This document shows positions 27,538-36,418 of a stretch of DNA of 64,000 nucleotides, one piece after another. The stretch is from NCBI RefSeq assembly GCF_005860795.2, contig NZ_CP058350.1, positions 1,208,501-1,272,500 on the forward strand, in the 5' to 3' direction. The DNA comes from Peteryoungia desertarenae (GTDB lineage Bacteria; Pseudomonadota; Alphaproteobacteria; Rhizobiales; Rhizobiaceae). The notes under the pieces are model-generated. The model saw only the letters and a list, made by a program, of their open reading frames with translations, ran no database searches and was not told the origin of the DNA. Position numbers and translations under genes: made by a program. How positions within the stretch are numbered: the first letter of the stretch is position 1; the number at the start of each line of letters is the position of its first letter.

Positions 27538-28926
27538 ATGGTTCCGTATCAGTACATCGAGCGCCCTTCTCCGTTCAGCACGAAGGGAGGCAAGACGCTG
27601 CCCGTCTTTGCCGTCACTCCGGCCCATGTGGAGACAGGCACACTGGACCCGCTGGCCCTTGATTGGGCCAGGAAGGCGGGCTTCAAGGCTGAAGCAGGCG
27701 CCGTTCTGTTGGTCCCGGGAGACGATGGACATCTCGCCGGTGCACTCTTCGGATTGGGTGCCAACCCTTCGGAAAACCCGTTCATCACCGGAAAGCTCGC
27801 CCGCAGCCTTCCCGCTGGCGACTGGCACATCGAAACCGCCCCGTTGACCGCCAATCGCCTGCTTCTGGGCTATGGACTTGGCTCTTACAGCTTTGATTTC
27901 TATCGCAAGGCCCGGGTTACAGAACCACATTTGCTTATTCCCCAGGATGCCGATGCCGCAGACATAAAGCGGCAGCTTGCAGGCGTCTTCCTCGCCCGCG
28001 ATCTGATCAACATGCCCGCAAATGACATGACTCCGGCTGATATCGAAGCCGCAGCCCGTGCACTTGCCGGTCATTACAAGGCTGATATTCAGGTGATCTC
28101 CGGCGATGAACTGCTGGAGAGTAACTTTCCTTTGATCCATGCCGTTGGACGCGCCAGTGCGGTTGCACCCCGGCTTGTCGACATGCGCTGGGGCAAGAAA
28201 GGACATCCCAAGCTGACACTCGTCGGTAAGGGCGTGAGCTTCGACACCGGCGGCCTCGACATCAAGCCCTCTTCATCCATGCTGCTGATGAAGAAGGACA
28301 TGGGCGGGGCTGCCAATGTTCTTGGCCTTGCCCTGATGATCATGGACGCGAAGCTGAAAGTGGATCTGCGCGTTCTCATTCCGGCAGTTGAGAACGCAAT
28401 TTCCGGAAATGCCTTCCGACCTGGTGACGTCTATCGAAGCCGAAAAGGGCTAACCGTCCAGATCGATAACACCGACGCCGAAGGTCGGTTGGTTCTCGCA
28501 GACGCGCTCACTTTCGCCGATGAGGAACAACCCGACCTGTTGATCGATATGGCAACACTGACCGGTGCTGCCCGCGTTGCGCTCGGTCCGGATGTGCCGC
28601 CATTCTTTACGGATGACGAGGAACTGGCCCATCAGCTATTCGACGCCAGCCTTGAGACGGATGATCCCTTATGGCGCCTGCCCCTGCACAAGGGATATGA
28701 GCGGCTGCTGAAAACACTGATCGCCGATCTGACCAATGCGCCATCCGGCGGCATGGCAGGCTCCATCACAGCAGCCCTGTTCCTCAAGCGCTTCGTTTCG
28801 ACGGGTCGGCGCTGGGTTCATCTGGATGTGTTTGGCTGGAGCCAGAGCGAGAGGCCTCATGCTCCTGTTGGCGGCGAGGCCCAGGGGATCCGTGCCTTGT
28901 ATCGATACCTGCGCCAGACCTATTGA
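27538..28926 (+). CDS. M17 leucyl aminopeptidase family protein
   Basis: 462 residues. It removes N-terminal residues from peptides using two metals. The metal and catalytic motifs are present: VGKGVSFDTGGLDIKPSS, KKDMGGAANVLG, and the signature NTDAEGRLVLADAL near residue 315. The N-terminal domain (about 130 residues) is short, as in PepB-like and alphaproteobacterial forms. GAGGAAAG precedes the ATG. It appears monocistronic. Confidence 0.94.
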   Translation: MVPYQYIERPSPFSTKGGKTLPVFAVTPAHVETGTLDPLALDWARKAGFKAEAGAVLLVPGDDGHLAGALFGLGANPSENPFITGKLARSLPAGDWHIETAPLTANRLLLGYGLGSYSFDFYRKARVTEPHLLIPQDADAADIKRQLAGVFLARDLINMPANDMTPADIEAAARALAGHYKADIQVISGDELLESNFPLIHAVGRASAVAPRLVDMRWGKKGHPKLTLVGKGVSFDTGGLDIKPSSSMLLMKKDMGGAANVLGLALMIMDAKLKVDLRVLIPAVENAISGNAFRPGDVYRSRKGLTVQIDNTDAEGRLVLADALTFADEEQPDLLIDMATLTGAARVALGPDVPPFFTDDEELAHQLFDASLETDDPLWRLPLHKGYERLLKTLIADLTNAPSGGMAGSITAALFLKRFVSTGRRWVHLDVFGWSQSERPHAPVGGEAQGIRALYRYLRQTY

Positions 28927-29021
28927 TGTATCTGCCTTGAGGTGAACGTCTGCAGGGAGGACTTGCAATAAGGTCCTCCTTGCTCGACAACGGTCAGGGT
29001 AAACCGACATGGGGCCCGGGC

Positions 29022-29372
29022 ATGAGCCTTGAACTGACAGCAAGCCAGGCACTAGGCCTGTGGCATGACGTGACGTTGGAGCAGGTCAGGCGTCAGGGGC
29101 CTGATCTCAGCATGCGACAGTTTGCCATTCTCCTGCACATCTATCTTGTGCCGCCCCCGCACACTGTCCGCGGCCTTGCCGCAGCCCTCAATGTCACGAA
29201 GCCGGTCGTCACGCGTGCGCTGGATACCATGGGTGCGTTTGGACTGGTGGACCGTGTCCGTGATGATCTCGATCGACGCAGCGTGATCGTCAAACGCACC
29301 GTTGCTGGCGCCCAGTTTCTGTCGGATTTTGGCGATCTGATCATCGAAAAGGGCCGCAGGCCGGGTCATTGA
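29022..29372 (+). CDS. MarR-family winged-helix regulator (short)
   Basis: 116 residues. The HTH is TVRGLAAALNVTKPVVTRALDTMGAFGLV and the wing DDLDRRSVIVKRT. It is shorter than typical MarR proteins at both ends. ATG 29022 was chosen over the upstream TTG at 28980. It lies 21 bases before the NlpC/P60 gene in the same direction, an arrangement that suggests the two are co-transcribed. Confidence 0.85.
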   Translation: MSLELTASQALGLWHDVTLEQVRRQGPDLSMRQFAILLHIYLVPPPHTVRGLAAALNVTKPVVTRALDTMGAFGLVDRVRDDLDRRSVIVKRTVAGAQFLSDFGDLIIEKGRRPGH

Positions 29373-29393
29373 CCGCAAGCATCGAGGATGGGA

Positions 29394-30266
29394 ATGCCGA
29401 CCGACCACAAGCTTGATGCCCGCCTTCATGCGGCGCGCGCCGATCTCGCCGACATTCGGTTGAAGGGCAGGGTAGAGGCAGACCGCTTTGTCGCTGGCGA
29501 GCCTGCCCACGTTTGCGTGTCGCTGGTTGATCTGAGGCCTGCGCCGGCTCTGTCACGTGGCATCGACACGCAATTGCTGTTCGGTGAGCCTGTCAGCGTC
29601 TTCGACCGGGCCAATGGGTTCGCCTGGGTGCAGTCCGGCCTGGATGGCTATGTCGGCTATGTGCCGGAGGAGACGATCAGCACGACGGAACCATCGCCAA
29701 CTCATCTCATCGCAGTGCCGCGCAGCTTCGTCTATTCGGGTCCGGACCTTCGTCTTCCCCGTCGGCATGCCCTCTCGCTTGGCAGCCGGCTTGCAGTCAC
29801 TGGAGAGGCTGAGACCCGTGGTACACGCTATCTCCTCCTTGCCGATGGTTCGGCCGTAGTCGCTGCCCACTGCCGCTCCGTCCATGACGCGATGGAAAGC
29901 GATTATGTGGCGATTGCCGCCCGCCTGCTGGAAACGCCTTATCTCTGGGGCGGTCGCTCCGCATTCGGCATCGATTGCTCCGGGCTCGTCCAGCTGTCTT
30001 TACAGATGGTCGGCGAGCGGGCTCCCCGCGATAGTGACATGCAGGCCACCGGACTCGGTCAGCCGATCCTTCAATCTGAACTGGTACGCGGCGATCTTGT
30101 TTTCTGGAAGGGCCATGTCGGCATCATGGAGGATGAAAACACCTTGCTGCACGCCAATGGTCACACCATGAGTGTCGCACGCGAGGATCTCGATGGTGCA
30201 ATTGCCCGCATCGCATGGCTCTACCAGCAACCGACCGGCTTCCGCCGTCCGCTCGTCAAAACGTGA
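29394..30266 (+). CDS. NlpC/P60-family cysteine peptidase with SH3-like domains
   Basis: 290 residues. The N-terminal half holds SH3b-like segments (GEPVSVFDRANGFAWVQSGLDGYVGYV). The C-terminal NlpC/P60 domain has the catalytic Cys in FGIDCSGLVQLSLQ and His in KGHVGIM, with a further His in LLHANGH. Such enzymes cut murein peptides, usually gamma-D-Glu-diaminopimelate bonds. No signal peptide is visible, so export or cytoplasmic peptide recycling is open; the YkfC group is cytoplasmic. ATG 29394 is better placed after GAGG than ATG 29388. Confidence 0.9.
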   Translation: MPTDHKLDARLHAARADLADIRLKGRVEADRFVAGEPAHVCVSLVDLRPAPALSRGIDTQLLFGEPVSVFDRANGFAWVQSGLDGYVGYVPEETISTTEPSPTHLIAVPRSFVYSGPDLRLPRRHALSLGSRLAVTGEAETRGTRYLLLADGSAVVAAHCRSVHDAMESDYVAIAARLLETPYLWGGRSAFGIDCSGLVQLSLQMVGERAPRDSDMQATGLGQPILQSELVRGDLVFWKGHVGIMEDENTLLHANGHTMSVAREDLDGAIARIAWLYQQPTGFRRPLVKT

Positions 30267-30339
30267 AACATCAGCTCTTGGTTGTCGCTAGGGCAGCGCT
30301 TATATCAAGACAATGATATGCAGCACGAGGTTACCCGCC

Positions 30340-30741
30340 ATGAAATCTCTGCCATGGCCCTTGAAGAAGGAAGACAGTGGCACAGAGGCTGTCGCCCGCA
30401 GGATACGAGCCGCCTTCGTCCCTGCGGCTTTTCTGATGCTGAGTTTTTCTGTTGCCGTTCCTGCATTTGCCGCCCAGCCAGACATTGACTGGGGTCAGGC
30501 GGGGTCCGCTCAACCCTTCAAGGATCTGCCCGGCGTCAAGGCGCAGGACCCGATGGTTTTCGAGGAGGGCTACAACTGCCAGACGGTGACTGTCGCTCCG
30601 CGCCTCAATCGACGAGAAACGATAGAGGATGTCATGCCGCGCATCATCTACCGCTGCGAAAAGGACGGTATCGTTTATCAGGGCACCACGCCGCCTACCA
30701 GTGGTTGGTATCCGGGGGTCAATCCGCGGATCATCGACTGA
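30340..30741 (+). CDS. Secreted hypothetical protein
   Basis: 133 residues. After a basic 20-residue lead, a hydrophobic signal sequence (AAFVPAAFLMLSFSVAVPAFA) is followed by a mature part starting near AQPDIDWGQ. The mature part has two cysteines (NCQTV and YRCEKD) that could form a disulphide. No domain is recognised. GAGG lies about ten bases before the ATG. Confidence 0.65.
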   Translation: MKSLPWPLKKEDSGTEAVARRIRAAFVPAAFLMLSFSVAVPAFAAQPDIDWGQAGSAQPFKDLPGVKAQDPMVFEEGYNCQTVTVAPRLNRRETIEDVMPRIIYRCEKDGIVYQGTTPPTSGWYPGVNPRIID

Positions 30742-30784
30742 CTTTGCCCGCAGGTCTCTCTCGAAGATGCAGGACCGAGACCGT

Positions 30785-31000
30785 TTAACCCTCGTCTGTG
30801 CCAAGCAACCCGTCAAACACTTCGAGCAGCGCCTCGCTGATCGCGCTCCCGAGTGCCTGACCGGCTTCCCGGATCGCATCCTCGTCCATATCGCGGGAGG
30901 CAATAGCAAGGTCCGACCCTTGCTGTGCGACAATCTCTTTGGCCCGTTCGATGGCCCAAAGGGCAAAGTCGCTGCGGGTCTCGATGGCGACGGTTTCCAT
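30785..31000 (-). CDS. Small acidic hypothetical protein
   Basis: 71 residues, helical and acidic (ETRSDFALWAIERAKEIVAQQGSDLAIA), no signal or membrane segment. It lies just downstream of tRNA-Leu and its terminator on the same strand. The amino-acid composition is protein-like, but no family is recognised. Confidence 0.5.
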   Translation of the reverse strand: METVAIETRSDFALWAIERAKEIVAQQGSDLAIASRDMDEDAIREAGQALGSAISEALLEVFDGLLGTDEG

Positions 31001-31081
31001 GCTGTGTCCTTGTCTTGGCAGGTTGAAGGCGCAGCGGCCAAATCCAGAGACAACTGTGCCGCCTCATTTGCGTCAGGGCAA

Positions 31082-31110
31082 CAAAAAAGCCCGCTTGCGC
31101 GGGCTCTTTT
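31082..31110 (-). terminator. Terminator after tRNA-Leu (bidirectional form)
   Basis: Perfect stem AGCCCGC/GCGGGCT (31088-31094 and 31099-31105) with a TTGC loop. It is flanked by T-rich tracts on both strands, six T residues on the minus strand. It lies 45 bases past the tRNA-Leu 3' end. Confidence 0.85.
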
Positions 31111-31154
31111 GTCAGGTCTCTCAGTCCAGCAAATGCTTGGTCTGAAATGAGAAT

Positions 31155-31241
31155 TGGTGCCCAGAAGAGGACTCGAACCTCCACACCCTTTCGAGTACCA
31201 GCACCTGAAGCTGGCGCGTCTACCAATTCCGCCATCTGGGC
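31155..31241 (-). tRNA. tRNA-Leu (anticodon CAG)
   Basis: Read on the minus strand: acceptor stem GCCCAGA/TCTGGGC, a D arm with GAATTGGTAGAC, anticodon stem CCAGC/GCTGG around TTCAGGT (anticodon CAG), a class-II variable arm, the T arm with GGTTCGAGTCC, discriminator A and encoded CCA (31157-31155). Confidence 0.96.
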
Positions 31242-31330
31242 GACGAGGAGCCGTGTAATCGGCCTGCCATGACCTGTCAACACGCTTTTTGAAGTTTTCA
31301 TGTCGGTCCCGCCGATAATGGCGGAAAGCG

Positions 31331-31645
31331 TCAGTTCCCCCCGTCAGCGGATTCCTTCCTGGTCCGGTCCACATGACCAAGATCCCGATCCGGGTCAATG
31401 ACATCACGAACCAGTTGCTTCAGTTCCTTCGGCCCCGGAAAGCCGCCATCCCGCTTTCTTTCCCAGACCAGGGTGTCATCGACCCGAATTTCGAAATTGC
31501 CTCCGGTGCCGGGGATGAGCGCAACTTCCTTCAGCCCATCACCGAAGGTCTGCAACAATTCCTGTGCCATCCATCCGGCGCGCAGGAGCCAGTTGCACTG
31601 GCTGCAATAGACTATGCTGATGCGTGGTTTGTATCTGTCGCTCAC
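31331..31645 (-). CDS. SelT/SelW/SelH-family thioredoxin-like protein
   Basis: 104 residues from a GTG at 31645, which has GAGG five bases upstream. The Rdx family core is present: RISIVYCSQCNWLLRAGW, with the C-x2-C redox pair at residues 14 and 17 (Cys replaces the selenocysteine of SelW), then ELLQTFGDGL, ALIPGTGGNFEI and KRDGGFPGPKELKQ. A role in thiol redox is inferred from the fold. The much longer open frame upstream (to 32356) overlaps the DoxX gene and is not protein-like. Confidence 0.88.
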   Translation of the reverse strand: MSDRYKPRISIVYCSQCNWLLRAGWMAQELLQTFGDGLKEVALIPGTGGNFEIRVDDTLVWERKRDGGFPGPKELKQLVRDVIDPDRDLGHVDRTRKESADGGN

Positions 31646-31804
31646 AGCCACCTCATAAGAAAGCTCACTGGAATAGTCATGTTCTTGCGCATTCGCTCTT
31701 GCAAGGCCTTTCGCACCGCAGCCTGACCTGTTGCGTGAAGGTCGTTCCAGCCGATTGGTATTCAAGATCCAATTGCTATTGCAGAAGAGCGCAAATGTCC
31801 CAGA

Positions 31805-32238
31805 TTGAACGCGAGAAGCCGGATTGACCCGGCTGTTGCCCCAATTTGCGCCAGCACCCACGAAATCGTTGAAACCCTTTTGCGCGTCGTTGCCGGTGCT
31901 TTCTTCGTGATTCACGGCTTTGGCAAGATCACCGATCCCTTCGGCTCGGTCCAGATGGTCGAGGGGCTGGGCTTCTATCCCGGTGTCTTCTGGTCCCCGC
32001 TTCTCGCCGCAACCGAGTTTTCTGGCGGCATCCTTTTTCCAATCGGCCTCTTTGCCCGCCCGGTCGCAATTGCCGCCACGATCGTTCTGCTCGTTGCCTC
32101 CTATTTCCATTGGGTCACGCTTGATCAGGGCTTTTCCGGTGCGGAAAAGGCGCTTCTCTGGGCTGCTGTCACAGTCTACTTCGCCAGCCGCAGCGGCAAT
32201 GCCCATTCGGTTGATGCGCGGCTGAAAAAACCTTTTGA
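31805..32238 (+). CDS. DoxX-family membrane protein, stop codon apparently lost
   Basis: About 143 residues with four hydrophobic segments: LLRVVAGAFFVIHGFGKI, FYPGVFWSPLLAATEFSGGILFPIGLFA, VAIAATIVLLVASYFHW and EKALLWAAVTVYFA. These are the DoxX fold. Where relatives would stop after LKKPF the frame continues, as D-K-R-R, through non-protein-like, Arg/Pro-rich sequence into the glutamine amidotransferase. A TGA exists one frame away at 32236-32238 beside an A6 run and a T4 run. One missing base would explain the read-through. The start is uncertain (TTG 31805 is the only in-frame choice nearby). Confidence 0.75.
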
Positions 32239-32276
32239 CAAGCGGCGGGGTATAAACCTCCCACCGCCGTGCAGGC

Positions 32277-32304
32277 GACGGCGCGGTTACTCCCCCGCGC
32301 CGTC
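32277..32304 (+). terminator. Hairpin between DoxX and amidotransferase coding parts
   Basis: Perfect 10-base stem GACGGCGCGG/CCGCGCCGTC (32277-32286 and 32295-32304) with an 8-base loop, followed by TTGTTCTTG. It looks like an intergenic terminator although it lies inside the single open frame joining DoxX and the amidotransferase, which argues against a real fusion protein. Confidence 0.6.
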
Positions 32305-32368
32305 TTGTTCTTGCACTTGCGCCGTGCTCTTTTTGGCCTTCCTGCCTGTCTTCCATTCAGAGCCTCAG

Positions 32369-33070
32369 ATGCGCGTCGCCATAATCGAAAATTCCAGGAT
32401 CACTCATGCCGGCCAGGTTGGCGTCGCCCTCACGGAGGCGAGGGCAGAGGTAACTGTTATCCGGGCCTATTCCGGTGAGGCTCTGCCCGGTCCTGGAGAC
32501 CATGATGCGCTTGTGGTCTTCGGCGGTGAACAAAACGCGCTAGACGACGACAGGCATCCCTATCTGCCCTGTCTTGCCAATCTGATGCACACCTATGGCG
32601 AGGCGGGAAAACCCGTCCTCGGCATTTGTCTCGGCAGTCAGTTGCTGGCCCGCGCCTATGGCGCGCAAAACCGAATCGGCATCGCACCTGAGTTTGGCTG
32701 GCGAGCAATTGAACGGACGAAAGCTGCGGAGAGTGACCCTGTGCTTTCAGCCGTGCCGGAGCAATTCTGGTCCTTCCAGTGGCATGACGACACCTTCGAT
32801 CTGCCGGCTTCTGCCGTCCATCTCGCCGAAAATGCCGATGTCCGCCACCAGGCCTTCCGCGTGGGCCGCGCCGCCTATGGCTTCCAGTTCCATTTCGAGG
32901 CCAGCCGCGCCGTGGTGGCCAACTGGTCGCGGGAGTTTCCTGACATGATCGAGCGAAAGGAACCGGGCTGGCTTACCCGTCATCCCGAGCTTGCCGAACG
33001 CCATGGAGCCTTGTCGGATGAGGCGGGACTGGCGCTGGCCCGCGCCTGGGTCCGGCTGATCAATCCCTGA
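32369..33070 (+). CDS. Type 1 (class I) glutamine amidotransferase
   Basis: 233 residues starting MRVAIIENSRITHAGQVG. The nucleophile elbow PVLGICLGSQLLARAYG holds the catalytic Cys, and the partner His-x-Glu is in YGFQFHFEAS. The family resembles stand-alone GMP-synthase-like amidotransferases (GuaA N-domain or gamma-glutamyl hydrolase type). The acceptor reaction is unknown. It is in one open frame with the upstream DoxX gene, but a hairpin and low-complexity sequence separate them. ATG 32369 lacks a strong ribosome site. Confidence 0.88.
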   Translation: MRVAIIENSRITHAGQVGVALTEARAEVTVIRAYSGEALPGPGDHDALVVFGGEQNALDDDRHPYLPCLANLMHTYGEAGKPVLGICLGSQLLARAYGAQNRIGIAPEFGWRAIERTKAAESDPVLSAVPEQFWSFQWHDDTFDLPASAVHLAENADVRHQAFRVGRAAYGFQFHFEASRAVVANWSREFPDMIERKEPGWLTRHPELAERHGALSDEAGLALARAWVRLINP

Positions 33071-33200
33071 GAGCCTGTCCTTCTGACGATGGCCGTCGCC
33101 CTGCTTTGTTGCCACCGGTCTTGCATCGGACCTTGGCGCCATGCTTTATCGGTGTTCAATCGATTAAGACAGAGCTTTGGCAACCTGTGGGAGGAGGCAT

Positions 33201-34517
33201 ATGAAAGCGGTGGCAAGACGGTTGCCGGCCATGTGGCTGGTCATTTTTTCACTTCTGGCGATGCCGGCGGCTGCCTCCGAGCGCCTGACCACTGCAATGG
33301 TGATCGATGACTGGTACAAGCTGGTGCTCAATCTCGTGCGCCACACGCCGACCTATTCACCGCCCGTGGCAAGCCGTGCCTTTGCCTATCTCGGCATCAC
33401 CGCCTATGAAGCCAATGCCTCCGGCAATCCTGCGCTCAAAAGCCTTGCCGGTCAGCTCAACGGCCTGACGCCTCTGCCATCCCGCAATCCCGCGGTCACC
33501 TATGACGATGTCGTTGTGCTCAATGCAGCGCTTGCCTCGGCCGCTGGCTATTTCTTCGACAATACCGGTCCGACCGGGCAGCGCACGATGAAACGCGTCA
33601 CCGAACGCATGGCGGCGAGGGTGTCTGAAGGGGTCGATCCGCAAGTGCTGGCCGCCAGCGAGGCCCATGGTCGGGCAATCTTCGAGCATGTCCGTGCCTG
33701 GGCGGATCAGGATGGCGGCGCGAAAGTCCAAAACATGGGCTTCCCGCTCGACTATGCGGTTTCGACGGAGCCCGGTCGCTGGGTGCCGACCAGCACGATC
33801 GGCCAGCAGCAGACGCCGCTCCTGCCGCAATGGGCGAGCAACCGCACCTTCGCCATGCCAAAGCCCGAGACCTGCAACCTGCCACCGCCGCCCGAATACA
33901 GCGAGGCCGAAGGATCGGAATTTCGCAAGGAAGCCGAGGAAGTCTACCTGGCGGTCAAGAACCTCACGCCTGAGCAGGAGATTATCGCCCGCTTCTGGTC
34001 GGATGATCCGATGCTGTCGCCGACCCCGCCCGGTCACTGGATCGCAATCGCGCTCGATGCCCTCGATATGGTCGATGCCGATGGTGCCAAGAGTGCCGAT
34101 CTTCTCGCCCGTCTTGGTGTCGGTCTGGCCGATGCCTTTATCGGCTGCTGGTATTCGAAGTTCGACTTCGACCTGATCCGGCCTGTCACCTATATCCGCA
34201 AGGTTATGGATCCGACCTGGGAGCCGATCCTGATCACGCCGCCCTTCCCGGAATATCCAAGCGGCCATTCGACCCAGTCGGGTGCAGCCGCTACGGTGCT
34301 GACCGCCTTCTTCGGCGAGAACTTCGCCTTTATCGACGACACCCATGTCGATGACGGGTTGGCGGCACGGTCCTTCCCCAGCTTCTGGGCCGCAGCCGAG
34401 GAGGCGGGTATTTCGCGCCTTTACGGCGGCATCCATTTCCGCGCAGCAATCGATCGTGGCCTTGATCAGGGCCGCTGTATCGGTGAATACACGGTCCAGC
34501 TGGTGACGGCGCAATGA
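33201..34517 (+). CDS. Vanadium-dependent haloperoxidase family protein, secreted
   Basis: 438 residues with an N-terminal signal (AMWLVIFSLLAMPAAASE). The C-terminal half is a PAP2/vanadium-haloperoxidase fold with the vanadate-binding motifs: KFDFDLIRPVTYIR near residue 318, YPSGHSTQSG near residue 353, and ISRLYGGIHFRAAID near residue 410. These proteins oxidise halides with H2O2 or act as phosphatases; halide choice cannot be read from sequence. GGGAGGAGG precedes ATG 33201. The stop overlaps the next gene (ATGA). The pair with a CRTAC1-type beta-propeller gene is a recurring arrangement. Confidence 0.88.
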   Translation: MKAVARRLPAMWLVIFSLLAMPAAASERLTTAMVIDDWYKLVLNLVRHTPTYSPPVASRAFAYLGITAYEANASGNPALKSLAGQLNGLTPLPSRNPAVTYDDVVVLNAALASAAGYFFDNTGPTGQRTMKRVTERMAARVSEGVDPQVLAASEAHGRAIFEHVRAWADQDGGAKVQNMGFPLDYAVSTEPGRWVPTSTIGQQQTPLLPQWASNRTFAMPKPETCNLPPPPEYSEAEGSEFRKEAEEVYLAVKNLTPEQEIIARFWSDDPMLSPTPPGHWIAIALDALDMVDADGAKSADLLARLGVGLADAFIGCWYSKFDFDLIRPVTYIRKVMDPTWEPILITPPFPEYPSGHSTQSGAAATVLTAFFGENFAFIDDTHVDDGLAARSFPSFWAAAEEAGISRLYGGIHFRAAIDRGLDQGRCIGEYTVQLVTAQ

Positions 34518-36124
34518 GGCCCGTTTTCTCTCTCTCGGCGCTGTTTGTCCTCGGCCTCGCGACCGGTCCGGCCATGGCGAACGGGTCTCCCGTCACGCCG
34601 CGCTTCGTCGACGAAACCGCCACAAGCGGTATCGAAAGCACCTATCGCGGCGGCTATGAATTCATGGTCGGTGGCGGGGCCGCAAGCTTCGACTGCAATG
34701 AAGACGGCTTTCCCGATCTCTATCTCGCCGGCGGCGAGGGCAAAGCCAAATTCTACCGCAATACCAGCAAGGTTGGCGGCAACCTGGCCTTCGAGGAAAT
34801 GGCGTCCGGCCTCGAACTGGACCTCGTCATCGGCGCCTATCCGCTCGATGTCGATGGCGACGGGATCAAGGACCTGATCGTTCTGCGCTCCGGCGAAAAT
34901 GTCGCCATGCGCGGCCTTGGCGAATGCCGCTTCGAGCGCGCCAATGAGGCCTGGGGCTTTGACGGCGGCGATGCCTGGTCAACCGCTTTCTCGGCCACCT
35001 TCGAGAAAGGCGCCGTCTGGCCGACAATCGCAATCGGTAATTACATTGACCGCTTCGAGGATTTTGAACCTTGGGGCTCCTGCACCGCCAACTGGCTGCA
35101 TCGTCCGGTGTCGAATTCCGAGCGCCGCTTTGGCGAACCGCTGCCGCTCGATCCCTCCTATTGCCCGCTTTCCATCCTCTTCACCGACTGGGATCGCTCC
35201 GGCACGCCCTCGCTGCGCGTCTCCAATGACCGCGAATATTACAAGGGCGGTCAGGAGCAGATGTGGCAGATCCGGCCCGGTGAGACGCCGCGCCTCTTCA
35301 CGGAGGAGGATGGCTGGAAATATCTGCGCATCTGGGGCATGGGCATTGCGAGCTACGACGTCAATTTTGACGGCTATCCCGACTATTTCCTGACCAGCAT
35401 GGCCGACAACAAGCTGCAGGTGCTGGATCAGGCACCGGAAAACGGGCAGGCCCGCCCGAGCTACAAGGACATTGCCTTTGCCCGGGGTGTAACGGCGCAT
35501 CGCCCCTATACCGGTGGTGAAATCCGCCCCTCGACCGCCTGGCATACCGAATTCGAGGACGTCAACAATGATGGCCTTGTCGACCTCTTCATCGCCAAGG
35601 GCAATGTTGCCGAGATGCCGGATTTTGCCGCCCGCGATCCGAACAATCTGCTGGTGCAGGGCGAGGATGGCCGCTTCATCGAGATGGGCGAAGAGGCCGG
35701 CATTGCCAGCATGGCGACAGGCCGAGGCGGCGCACTAGCCGATTTCAATCTCGATGGTCTGGTCGATCTCGTTGTCGTCAATCAGGGCTCGTCGGTCGAG
35801 ATCTGGCGCAACGAAACGCCGGATGCCGGACGCTTTCTGGCTCTGGCCCTGTCCGACACGGGTCCCAATCGCGACGCCATCGGCGCTTTCATCGAGGTCC
35901 GCCATCAGGGCCGTCTGCTGACCCGCGAAGTCACCTCCGGCGGCGGCCATGTCGGCGGCAAGATCGGCTGGATCCATTTCGGTCTGGGAGCCGACAGTGA
36001 GGCGGAATTCCGCGTGCTCTGGCCGGAAGGCGAAGCAGGCGACTGGCAGCGGGTGGCGACCAACGGGTTTTACGTGGTGGAGCGCGGGGCAGAGCCAAAA
36101 GCCTGGGTGCCAGGCGCGCGATGA
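34514..36124 (+). CDS. CRTAC1-family FG-GAP/VCBS repeat protein with ASPIC/UnbV domain
   Basis: 536 residues with a signal peptide (LSALFVLGLATGPAMA). Several Asp-rich FG-GAP/VCBS calcium-binding repeats predict a beta-propeller: FDCNEDGFPDLYL, LDVDGDGIKDLIVL, YDVNFDGYPDYFL, DVNNDGLVDLFIA and DFNLDGLVDLVVV. The C-terminal 90 residues (GPNRDAIGAFIEVRHQGRLLTREVTSGGGH) are the ASPIC/UnbV domain. It is secreted or periplasmic with unknown ligand. The four-base overlap implies coupled synthesis with the haloperoxidase, and it may be its partner or scaffold. Confidence 0.9.
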   Translation: MRPVFSLSALFVLGLATGPAMANGSPVTPRFVDETATSGIESTYRGGYEFMVGGGAASFDCNEDGFPDLYLAGGEGKAKFYRNTSKVGGNLAFEEMASGLELDLVIGAYPLDVDGDGIKDLIVLRSGENVAMRGLGECRFERANEAWGFDGGDAWSTAFSATFEKGAVWPTIAIGNYIDRFEDFEPWGSCTANWLHRPVSNSERRFGEPLPLDPSYCPLSILFTDWDRSGTPSLRVSNDREYYKGGQEQMWQIRPGETPRLFTEEDGWKYLRIWGMGIASYDVNFDGYPDYFLTSMADNKLQVLDQAPENGQARPSYKDIAFARGVTAHRPYTGGEIRPSTAWHTEFEDVNNDGLVDLFIAKGNVAEMPDFAARDPNNLLVQGEDGRFIEMGEEAGIASMATGRGGALADFNLDGLVDLVVVNQGSSVEIWRNETPDAGRFLALALSDTGPNRDAIGAFIEVRHQGRLLTREVTSGGGHVGGKIGWIHFGLGADSEAEFRVLWPEGEAGDWQRVATNGFYVVERGAEPKAWVPGAR

Positions 36125-36418
36125 GGAGCCTCTTCTCTCCCCTGGAGGCAGAGAATGGAATTTCAGCATCTTAGCCTTCGGCTAGGTGCTAGAAGTTCCA
36201 AGTGAGGGGGAGATTCCTGCCCGCCTCACCGAGCCCCTCACCAACAAAATCAGAAGTTTAGCCCTGATCGGGCTAACTCTTCTCATCGCCTTCGCGCGGC
36301 GTCGCGCTCAGGCCTCCGTTCGCTGAAATCGATTCACAGGATCGATTTCCGGCCTTCGGCCAACGCTCCGAAGCCTCTCCCGCAAGGGGAGAGGGAAGGC
36401 GGCGCCAATCTCCAATTG

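Noticed and set aside
32233..32256. TTGACA and TATAAA hexamers upstream of the amidotransferase
   Set aside because: They are only ten bases apart, too close for a sigma-70 promoter.
31331..32356. 341-codon minus-strand frame ending as the SelT/W protein
   Set aside because: Only the last 104 codons are protein-like; the upstream part lies antisense to the DoxX gene.
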